Of a DNA stretch of 28,123 nt, positions 21,820-28,123 are shown one piece after another. The stretch is taken from the NCBI GenBank assembly GCA_902475285.1, contig CABRZA010000008.1, forward strand, positions 1-28,123, read 5' to 3'. A program made the translations under genes and the position numbers. The DNA is from an uncultured Porphyromonadaceae bacterium (lineage in GTDB: Bacteria; Bacteroidota; Bacteroidia; Bacteroidales; Muribaculaceae). Every line of letters begins with the position of its first letter. The first letter of the stretch is position 1. The notes under the pieces are model-generated. The model saw only the letters and a program-made list of their open reading frames with translations, did no database searches and was not told where the DNA came from.

Positions 21820-23301
21820 TTAATCTTTAATGTTGAGTGCCTTGCATACTTCTATGCGGTCGTCGAAGAAGTATTCGGTGGAGCCTATCACCTGCGACGT
21901 TTCATGGCCCTTTCCGGCCACAAGAATTACGTCGCCGGGTCGTGCGAGTGCGGCGGCTCGGCGTATTGCCTCGGCGCGGTCGACGATGCACTCGGTGCGC
22001 TCGCGCTGAGCGGCGTTGAGGCCGGCGGTCATCTCGGCTATGATGGCGGCGGGGTCCTCGCTGCGGGGGTTGTCGGAGGTGAGAATCACGAAGTCGGAGC
22101 GGTCGGCCGCGCTTCGTGCCATAATGGGGCGCTTGCCGCGGTCGCGGTCGCCGCCGGCGCCGCAGACGGTGATTACGCGTACGCTCTCGTCGACGATTTC
22201 GGCTATGGTGTCGAGTACGTTTTCGAGTGCGTCGGGGGTGTGGGCGTAGTCGACGATTGCCGTCACGCCGTCGTTGTTGCGGAAGGTCTGGAATCGGCCA
22301 GCCACTGGGCGGAGGGCGCTGAGTGCCACCATGGCCTCGTCGGGCGTGGCACCGAGGAGCACCGCAGCGCCGTAGACGGCGGCGAGGTTGGAGGCGTTGA
22401 AGCGGCCGGTGAAGCGCGTCTCCACCTGGCGCCCCCCTATCTCTATGAGCATTCCATCGAGACGGTCTTCGATGAGCTTGACGGTGAAGTCGGCGGGCTG
22501 GCACACGCTGTAAAATGCCTTGCGTGCGGCGGTGTTCTGGAGCATGACGGCGCCGTTGCGGTCGTCGGCGTTGCTGAGGGCGAAGGCGTCGGAGCCGAGG
22601 CCGTCGAAGAACGATTTCTTGGCCCGGAGATAGTTGTCGAAGGTGCGGTGGTAGTCGAGGTGGTCGCGTGTCAGGTTGGTGAATATGCCTCCGGCGAAGG
22701 TGAGTCCGGCTATGCGGTGCTGGTCGGCGGCATGGCTGCTCACCTCCATGAACACGTGCGAGCACCCGGCGTCGGCCATGCGGCGGAGGAGGGCGTTGAG
22801 CCTGACGGGGTCGGGCGTGGTGTGCTCGGCGGGTTCGCTGTCGGTGTCGACGATATTGGCCACGGTTGATATGAGGCCTGCCTTGTGACCGCGTAGGCGC
22901 GCCATCTCGTAGAGGAGGGTTGCGGTTGTGGTCTTTCCGTTGGTGCCGGTTACGCCTACGAGTTTTAGCTCGTCGGATGGGTCGCCGTAGAACCGCGACG
23001 CCAGGCGGCCGAGAGCCTTGCGGCAGTCGGCGACGACAAAGGCGGGAGTGCCGGCGGGGACAGCGTCGGCATACTGGCACACCACGGCTGCGGCGCCGGC
23101 GGCGATGGCCTGCGGGATGTATTTATGCCCGTCGACGGCCACGCCGGGTACGGCCACGAATAGCATGCCCGGCGAGACTTCGCGGCTGTCGGAGGTAACA
23201 CCGGAGATGTCGCAGTCGGCCTGCGGCGCCATTCCGATGGCGTCGAGGAGGTCGGCGAGGCTTGCGCTACGGCCGGCGGCGGAGGTTTTGCTGTCAATCA
23301 T
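21820..23301 (-). CDS. murE: UDP-MurNAc-tripeptide synthetase MurE, meso-diaminopimelate type
   Basis: MurE adds the third residue of the stem peptide. I use ATG 23299-23301 (MIDSKTSAAGRSASLADLL), giving 493 residues and an 8-bp overlap with ftsI; the longer open frame lies inside ftsI. The ATP loop GTNGKTT is at 119-125, the Mur ligase segment NLTRDHLDYH and the VDYAHTPDALENVL block are present. DNPR at residues 410-413 (then SEDP) is the signature of meso-diaminopimelate-adding enzymes, so the wall should be of the DAP type. Confidence 0.97.
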   Translation of the reverse strand: MIDSKTSAAGRSASLADLLDAIGMAPQADCDISGVTSDSREVSPGMLFVAVPGVAVDGHKYIPQAIAAGAAAVVCQYADAVPAGTPAFVVADCRKALGRLASRFYGDPSDELKLVGVTGTNGKTTTATLLYEMARLRGHKAGLISTVANIVDTDSEPAEHTTPDPVRLNALLRRMADAGCSHVFMEVSSHAADQHRIAGLTFAGGIFTNLTRDHLDYHRTFDNYLRAKKSFFDGLGSDAFALSNADDRNGAVMLQNTAARKAFYSVCQPADFTVKLIEDRLDGMLIEIGGRQVETRFTGRFNASNLAAVYGAAVLLGATPDEAMVALSALRPVAGRFQTFRNNDGVTAIVDYAHTPDALENVLDTIAEIVDESVRVITVCGAGGDRDRGKRPIMARSAADRSDFVILTSDNPRSEDPAAIIAEMTAGLNAAQRERTECIVDRAEAIRRAAALARPGDVILVAGKGHETSQVIGSTEYFFDDRIEVCKALNIKD

Positions 23302-25471
23302 GTTTGAGCTGGAGTTTAACTTTTGTGCCTGGCCCGGCGTTCTGGCCGGGTTCGGGATACTGGGCATAGACGTATCCGACGCCGTTGAAATCCACGGCAT
23401 AGCCATGTGCCTCGAGGCACGTTAGGGCCTCGCGGAGCGACACGCCGCGCACGTCGGGCACGGTGCCGGAGTTTTGGTCGGGGGCGGGGTCGCGCAGCTT
23501 TATGGTGCGGGCTATGTCGAGGTCGCGGTGCAGCTGTTGCCAGCGGGAGGGGTCGAATGATGAATAGACCACCGGAGCCGTTCGCTCGGCGGCCGGGCAC
23601 TCCTGAAATTCGGGGTTCTCGGTGAGCTTTCCGCGTGCGTAGAGCTTTAGCGCGACGTTTTTGAGCACCGTACCGGAGCTCACGGCGGGTCCGCGCTTGG
23701 CGCCCTTGGGGTTGCTTATCACCACCATGCATGTGTATTTGGGGTCGGCATAGGGGAAGAAACCGCAGAAGGCCACGCGGTAGGCGTTCTCGCGGTATCC
23801 TCCGCGCCAGGGCTTGCCGTCGTTGATGGGTTTGCCGTCGGGGCCCTTGGGGCGCTCGAGGGCTATGCGTGCGGTGCCTGTCTTGCCGGCGATTTCGACG
23901 ATGTTGTTTCGCAGCGTCTTTGCGGTGCCTCCTTCGCCCCACACCACGCCGTGCATCATCTCGCGGAGGATGGCGGCGTTCTCGGAGCTCATCATGCGCT
24001 CGCGCACATACTGCACGGGGAGCATGGAGTCGACGCCTTCGGGTGTGCGGAGACCCTTGACGAGGGTTGGCCGAACGAACTTGCCGTCGTTTGCCACGGC
24101 GTTGTAGAAGGCGCAGGTGTAGAGCGGCGGTATTGCCGTGGTATAGCCGAATACCATACGGCTGAGGTCGATGAGCTTGGGGTCGCTGATGAATCGTGGC
24201 GTTGTCTCGCCTGCGATGCCTGTGTTGAAGCGGTCGAAGAATCCCATCTCGGCGAGGTCGGCCTTGAACTGCTTGGGGTCGGCGCTGTAATGGGGCATGC
24301 ACAGCTTGACCATGCCAATGTTCGACGAGTACTCGATGAAGCGGCTCACGGGCAGGGAGCCGGGGGAGTGGGTGTCGCGTATGGGGCGGTTGAGGAAGTT
24401 GTAGGTGTGGCCTATCGGGAGCTGTTTGGACACGGGATGGGCGAATCCTTTTTCGAGAGCCACGGCCATGCTCATCACTTTCATCACCGAGCCGGGTTCG
24501 TAGGCCAGGACAGCTCGGTTGAGGGCCTCTATGTAGCGTGGCTCGGGTGAGTCGGGGTCGAGCTCGAGGTTCGACATGGCGCGGATATATCCCGTCTTCA
24601 CCTCCATGAGAATTGCGGTGCCCCACTCGGCGTTGGCGTCGAGTAGCATCTGTCCGAGTTCGTTTTCGAGAATGTCCTGCATGGTTACGTCGATGGTGGT
24701 GTATACGTCGTAGCCGTTGACGGCAGGCTGTGTCACCACATATCGCGTGCCCTTGGTCGACATGCCGCGCACCTGTGTTCCGGGGACGCCGAAGAGGAGG
24801 GTGTCGAGGGCACATTCGAGGCCCGAGCGACCGCGCACTTCTATGCATTCCGTAGTCTGGCCCGTTCGGCCTATGCTCAGACGCGCCAGCTTGCCGAAGG
24901 GGTAGCATCGCTTTAGCACCTTGTCGGATTTCAATCCCGTGTTTCCTCGCCGCGAGAAATCGCGGAAGAAGGGGAAGGACTTGATGCGGGCTTCCTCGGC
25001 CTTGGGGCGCCCGGCGCAGAGCACGAAGTTGCGGTTGCGACGGCTTTTGGGTTTCGCCAGCTGCTCGTCGAACTTGGCTCGCCACTTGGCGGCGTCGTAG
25101 GGGGGATAATATTTGGCGAGGGAGTCGCAGAGCTCAGGAAGGGCCTCGTTGAACTCGATGATTTTGAAGGCATCGCTGCGGAGGTCCATCATGAAGTTGT
25201 AGAAGTAGATGTTGGTGGCGAGTATGCTGCCGTCGGACGCGAGAATCTCGCCGCGCACGGGCTGTACGGTCTTCACACCGTAGAGCGAAGAGTCGCCCAT
25301 GTTGACCCACGCGCTACGGTGCACCACTGTGGTGGTGAAGAGGAACGAGGCTATGAGAACGGCGAGCACCGAACAGATGACAAACACCACGCTGAAACGC
25401 CCTATGAGGGTGTCGTGGCTGCGGCCCGAGGAAGCCGCGCGGCGTGGGGAGGAAGGAGAGTGTTGTGGCAT
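23294..25471 (-). CDS. ftsI: division-specific transpeptidase FtsI (PBP3) with PASTA domain
   Basis: FtsI crosslinks septal peptidoglycan. The 725-residue protein has a basic cytoplasmic start, one membrane anchor (about residues 25-50), a pedestal domain beginning VQPVRGEILASDGSILA, and a transpeptidase domain with the nucleophile Ser328 in EPGSVMK, SSN at 382-384 and KTG at 530-532. The last 60 or so residues (TVPDVRGVSLREALTCLEAHG...) form a PASTA domain, usual for PBPs of this phylum but absent from E. coli FtsI. It lies 19 bp after ftsL and overlaps murE by 8 bp. Confidence 0.97.
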   Translation of the reverse strand: MPQHSPSSPRRAASSGRSHDTLIGRFSVVFVICSVLAVLIASFLFTTTVVHRSAWVNMGDSSLYGVKTVQPVRGEILASDGSILATNIYFYNFMMDLRSDAFKIIEFNEALPELCDSLAKYYPPYDAAKWRAKFDEQLAKPKSRRNRNFVLCAGRPKAEEARIKSFPFFRDFSRRGNTGLKSDKVLKRCYPFGKLARLSIGRTGQTTECIEVRGRSGLECALDTLLFGVPGTQVRGMSTKGTRYVVTQPAVNGYDVYTTIDVTMQDILENELGQMLLDANAEWGTAILMEVKTGYIRAMSNLELDPDSPEPRYIEALNRAVLAYEPGSVMKVMSMAVALEKGFAHPVSKQLPIGHTYNFLNRPIRDTHSPGSLPVSRFIEYSSNIGMVKLCMPHYSADPKQFKADLAEMGFFDRFNTGIAGETTPRFISDPKLIDLSRMVFGYTTAIPPLYTCAFYNAVANDGKFVRPTLVKGLRTPEGVDSMLPVQYVRERMMSSENAAILREMMHGVVWGEGGTAKTLRNNIVEIAGKTGTARIALERPKGPDGKPINDGKPWRGGYRENAYRVAFCGFFPYADPKYTCMVVISNPKGAKRGPAVSSGTVLKNVALKLYARGKLTENPEFQECPAAERTAPVVYSSFDPSRWQQLHRDLDIARTIKLRDPAPDQNSGTVPDVRGVSLREALTCLEAHGYAVDFNGVGYVYAQYPEPGQNAGPGTKVKLQLKHD

Positions 25472-25490
25472 AGTGCTGTGAATTATGAAG

Positions 25491-25865
25491 TTAGAAGGTG
25501 TCGTTGTCGGTGATGTGGAGTATTTCGGGGTGTTTGTCGGGCACGGTGATGCCGAGGCCGAGGGAGTCGACCTTGTGGAGCATAATCGACTCGCGTGTAG
25601 CGTTCATGAAGCGCGAGCGCTCGGCCTGCTTCTCGGTGTCGGCGGTGTTGATCATCTCTTCGAGCGCGTTGACGCGATTGTCGAGCACGAGGCACTGGAA
25701 GCGCATGCCGATTATCACTATACCTGCCATTAGGATAACCGATGTGGCCGATATGTGTCGCTGGAAGAACTTGCTCGACACGTTGCCGCCCTGAATCCAA
25801 TGCCGGAACCAGAGCCACAGCCATGCTATGCCCTTTTGGAGCCATGTGATGATTACGTTCGACAT
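25491..25865 (-). CDS. ftsL: FtsL-like division protein
   Basis: A 124-residue bitopic protein with a Trp-rich cytoplasmic start, one membrane helix at about 41-60 (ATSVILMAGIVIIGMRF) and a periplasmic coiled coil (about 63-100, DNRVNALEEMINTADTEKQAERSRF). Sequence similarity among FtsL proteins is poor; the call rests on size, topology and position between rsmH and ftsI. It would scaffold FtsQ, FtsI and FtsW. It starts 19 bp after rsmH. Confidence 0.85.
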   Translation of the reverse strand: MSNVIITWLQKGIAWLWLWFRHWIQGGNVSSKFFQRHISATSVILMAGIVIIGMRFQCLVLDNRVNALEEMINTADTEKQAERSRFMNATRESIMLHKVDSLGLGITVPDKHPEILHITDNDTF

Positions 25866-25884
25866 ATCTTCTGATTTTTAGCTG

Positions 25885-26811
25885 TCAACGTTTCACCGCC
25901 ACTCGGAGCTTGGCGCTGCGGCTGCGGGGATTCGATTCTATTTCTGCCTCGGTCGGGACTATTGGTTTCGACATGAGGGGTTCTACCGGCGAGGTGTTGC
26001 GGCCGAAGAAGTCCTTGCTCTCGGTGCCGTCGGTTGTGCCGGTGCGCATGAAGTTCTTGACCATGCGGTCTTCGAGGGAGTGGTAGGTGATTACCGCCAG
26101 GCGGCCGCCGGCACGGAGTACCTCGAGGGTCTGGCGGAGGAAGTTTTCGAGGGCTTCCATTTCGCCGTTGACGGCTATGCGGAGCGCCTGGAAGACCTGC
26201 GCGAGCTCTTTCTTCTCTTTCTGCTTGCTTATGAGGGGCATTACGGCAGCCGTGAGGCGCGCGGTGGTGTCGATGGGAGCCTTCTCGCGTTCGGTCACGA
26301 GGACGCGGGCTATCTGTGTGGCGCGGGGAAGTTCGCCGTAGAGCTTGAAGATGCGTGCGAGCTCGGCCTGGTCGGCACCGGCCACGAGGTCGGCTGCTGT
26401 GAGGCGGGCGTCGGGGTTCATGCGCATGTCGAGGGGGCCGTCGGCGCGGAAAGAGAAGCCGCGTGCGGCGTCGTCGAAGTGATGGAATGACACTCCGAGG
26501 TCGGCCAGGATGCCGTCGACGCGGCCCAGCTGCCCGTAGAAGTCCATGTAGTTTGCCAGGAAGCGGAAGTTGCCGTGTACGGGGGTGAAGGAGGGGTTGT
26601 CGAAGTCGGGGTCGGCGGCGGCGCGGGCGATGGCGTCGCTGTCCTGGTCGAAGGAATAGAGATGACCGGCCGGCGACAGGCGCTTCAAAATGGCACGCGA
26701 ATGGCCTCCGCCGCCGAGGGTGACGTCGACATACGTGCCGTCGGGCTTGATGTCGAGGCCGTCGAGGCTTGCATCAAGGAGTGCTGGAATGTGATAAATC
26801 TCCTGGTTCAT
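25885..26811 (-). CDS. rsmH: 16S rRNA (cytosine-1402-N4) methyltransferase RsmH
   Basis: RsmH (MraW) methylates N4 of C1402 in the 16S rRNA decoding centre using S-adenosylmethionine. The 308-residue protein has the GGGGHSRAIL SAM loop (33-42), FDQDSDAI (adenosine-binding acidic residue), DGILADLGVSFHHFDDAARGFSF, PLDMRM, and the ITYHSLEDRMVKNF block near the C-terminus. It is the first gene of the dcw unit, with its promoter about 55-85 bp upstream; the mraZ gene that often precedes it is not present here. Confidence 0.97.
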   Translation of the reverse strand: MNQEIYHIPALLDASLDGLDIKPDGTYVDVTLGGGGHSRAILKRLSPAGHLYSFDQDSDAIARAAADPDFDNPSFTPVHGNFRFLANYMDFYGQLGRVDGILADLGVSFHHFDDAARGFSFRADGPLDMRMNPDARLTAADLVAGADQAELARIFKLYGELPRATQIARVLVTEREKAPIDTTARLTAAVMPLISKQKEKKELAQVFQALRIAVNGEMEALENFLRQTLEVLRAGGRLAVITYHSLEDRMVKNFMRTGTTDGTESKDFFGRNTSPVEPLMSKPIVPTEAEIESNPRSRSAKLRVAVKR

Positions 26812-26829
26812 AGTAAATTGGCGCCTGAT

Positions 26830-26855
26830 GCCGCAAGGCCGGAAAATGGTGCGGC
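26830..26855. other. stem in the rsmH leader
   Basis: GCCGCA (26830-26835) pairs with TGCGGC (26850-26855) around a 14-base loop. It would form near the 5' end of the dcw transcript, within the leader of about 50 nt, and might affect leader stability. Evidence is structural only. Confidence 0.3.
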
Positions 26856-26865
26856 TTTTCGGGTG

Positions 26866-26897
26866 TAAAGTTAGTACTTTCGGCGCCGATTTACAAA
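26866..26897 (-). promoter_or_regulatory. promoter of the dcw operon
   Basis: -33 box TTTG (26894-26897), 20-bp spacer, -7 box TAACTTTA (26866-26873, seven of eight bases of TAnnTTTG) on the minus strand. The start would be near 26860. The rest of the 183-bp gap between rsmH and the permease gene is very AT-rich (26890-26995) and holds no open frame of note. Confidence 0.75.
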
Positions 26898-26994
26898 TTA
26901 AAACTCAAAAAAATTAAAATTTTGTCGAAAAATTTCGCGTCAACAGTTAAATGTCTACAAATCAACGATATTCAAAATTTACAATTGCAAACCG

Positions 26995-27924
26995 TCAATT
27001 GTGTTTTCGGCGCAGCGAGGGGAATAATTTACGAAATCTCACGAGCGGAGCTGTGATTTTGCCGCCGGCCACCACGCAGCTCACCGCCGCGATGATGAGG
27101 GCGAGGCCGAGCCAGTCGCGAGGGGAGAGTTCCTCGTGGAAAATCAGGACACCCACCATCACGGCCGTTGCCGGCTCGAGGGCGCCGAGGATTGCCGTAG
27201 GAGTCGGGCCGATGGTCTGCACTGCAACGGTGGTGCATAAAAACGACACGACCGTGGGGAGCAGTGCCAGTGCGGCCACGCACAGCCACATGGCGGGATG
27301 TCGCGGTGTGGTGAATGTCGCACCGGGGCTTGCCAGTATCTTGCAGGCGAAGAGCATGGCACCGCCGGCAAGGACGTAGAATATGAGCGTGAGTGTGGGG
27401 ATGGCGCGCAGGCGGGGGCGGTTGACGCCTATCATGTAGGCTGCGTAGCTGAGCGAGGAGAGCATGACAATGGCCGTGCCCACGGGGCTCAGCGTGCCGC
27501 CGTCGGGGTTCTTGAAGAGGAGGAATATGCCTCCGAGGGCCACTGCTATGCACGTGACGGTGAGGGGAGTGAGCCGTTCGCCGAAGAATACGGCCATAAT
27601 TACGGCCACCATAAGTGGATATACGAAGAGGAGGGTGGAGGCTATGGAGGCGTCCATGAAATTATAACTCTCGAAGAGGAACAGCGACGAGAGCGCCATC
27701 ATCAGTGCCATGAGAGCGAGCATGGGCACGTCGCGGCGCGCCACGGCAAAGGAGCGGCGCCTCCACAGCAGCATTGCGCCCACGGCCGGCACGGCCAGCA
27801 AGTAGCGGAAAAAGAGCACGCTGTCGGCGTCCATGCCGTCGGCATAGAGAGGCAGGGCGAAGAGCGGGTTGAGCCCGTAGGTGGCCGCCGCTATCGACCC
27901 CATGAGGTATCCTTTGAGTTTCAC
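26995..27924 (-). CDS. EamA/DMT-family permease
   Basis: A 309-residue inner-membrane protein with about ten hydrophobic segments in two EamA repeats (roughly 10-140 and 155-290), a member of the drug/metabolite transporter superfamily. The substrate cannot be told from sequence. I use GTG 27922-27924 because the start MKLKGYLMGSIAAATYGLNPLFALPLY contains the first membrane helix; ATG at 27901-27903 is the alternative but would trim seven residues of it. It is a single gene, separated from the dcw promoter by an AT-rich gap and from the right-edge gene by a hairpin. The -7 box lies only 4 bp before the GTG. Confidence 0.92.
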   Translation of the reverse strand: MKLKGYLMGSIAAATYGLNPLFALPLYADGMDADSVLFFRYLLAVPAVGAMLLWRRRSFAVARRDVPMLALMALMMALSSLFLFESYNFMDASIASTLLFVYPLMVAVIMAVFFGERLTPLTVTCIAVALGGIFLLFKNPDGGTLSPVGTAIVMLSSLSYAAYMIGVNRPRLRAIPTLTLIFYVLAGGAMLFACKILASPGATFTTPRHPAMWLCVAALALLPTVVSFLCTTVAVQTIGPTPTAILGALEPATAVMVGVLIFHEELSPRDWLGLALIIAAVSCVVAGGKITAPLVRFRKLFPSLRRKHN

Positions 27925-27928
27925 GCCG

Positions 27929-27936
27929 CAAAGATA
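27929..27936 (-). promoter_or_regulatory. -7 box of the EamA permease promoter
   Basis: TATCTTTG, a perfect TAnnTTTG match on the minus strand, only four bases upstream of the GTG start. Transcription would begin at or next to the start codon, which implies a leaderless mRNA. No TTTG lies at the expected -33 position. Confidence 0.5.
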
Positions 27937-27963
27937 GCCATTTTTCGGGGGAGATAATGCACG

Positions 27964-27995
27964 GCACGCCCCGAAAAATACTTCCCGGGGCGTGC
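27964..27995 (-). terminator. hairpin after the right-edge gene
   Basis: Perfect ten-base arms (27964-27973 and 27986-27995, GCACGCCCCG and complement) enclose a 12-base loop, 22 bp past the stop codon of the partial gene. There is no T run after the stem on the minus strand, so it is at best a weak intrinsic terminator, but it separates that gene from the permease. Confidence 0.5.
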
Positions 27996-28016
27996 ATATG
28001 TGAGTGGTAAGTGTTG

Positions 28017-28123
28017 TCAGATTCTGTCGAGCTCCGACGCTTCCTTGGTATACGGACGAAGCACCTTGGTTTCAAGTACGCATATACCTGTCTGTTTCAG
28101 GCGAATAAAGAGCAGGAAGGGCA
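28017..28123 (-). CDS. C-terminal end of an unidentified protein (partial at window edge)
   Basis: A minus-strand frame enters from the right edge and ends with TGA at 28017-28019. The visible residues (PFLLFIRLKQTGICVLET then KVLRPYTKEASELDRI) begin with a hydrophobic stretch and end with a charged tail, and codon use matches the neighbours. A strong hairpin follows the stop, which supports a real gene end. Too little is present to name it. Confidence 0.5.
   Translation of the reverse strand, partial: PFLLFIRLKQTGICVLETKVLRPYTKEASELDRI

Overview
The window looks like a chromosomal segment of a GC-rich member of the Bacteroidales, perhaps Muribaculaceae; the family-level guess is weak. The evidence is the gene order of the division and cell wall (dcw) cluster (rsmH-ftsL-ftsI-murE-mraY-murD-ftsW-murG-murC-ftsQ-ftsA-ftsZ), the presence of DUF4494 and DUF1573 proteins, and promoters of the Bacteroidetes type (TTTG, about 20 bp, TAnnTTTG). 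Every confident gene lies on the minus strand, so the map reads from right to left.

Layout from the right. The C-terminal end of an unidentified gene (28017-28123) is followed by an EamA/DMT permease (26995-27924). A well-formed promoter at 26866-26897 then starts a tightly packed run of 15 genes, 26811 down to 8608. It makes the septal peptidoglycan precursors (MurE, MraY, MurD, MurG, MurC) and the division machine (FtsL, FtsI, FtsW, FtsQ, FtsA, FtsZ). It continues without an obvious break into a zinc-ligand-free sirtuin, a divergent sigma-70-like protein and a secreted SGNH hydrolase. Gaps are 3-48 bp or overlaps. A cluster of five small hairpins (8438-8577) follows the last gene.

Next is a two-gene unit, DUF4494 and yggS (8260-7146), with a 20-bp inverted repeat in its leader. 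A canonical promoter at 7093-7124 then drives xseB, a GH3-family protein, an alkaline phosphatase, meaB and a DUF1573 protein (7068-2390). recA (2243-1077) is a single-gene unit with two spaced direct repeats upstream.

The leftmost 1.08 kb has no convincing complete gene and is the most unusual part. It holds a probable non-coding RNA of about 400 nt on the minus strand, bounded by its own promoter (509-540) and an intrinsic terminator (107-132). It also holds a block of CACGCAGAGG-type repeats, an orphan plus-strand terminator, and a large inverted repeat (about 805-1043) built from a 20-bp palindrome. The same palindrome recurs at 2370, directly against the stop codon of the DUF1573 gene, and degraded relatives touch two other stop codons. 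I saw no CRISPR array, tRNA, rRNA, transposase or phage gene. The dcw genes are ordinary; the novelty candidates are the ncRNA, the palindrome family and the extra genes at the tail of the dcw operon.
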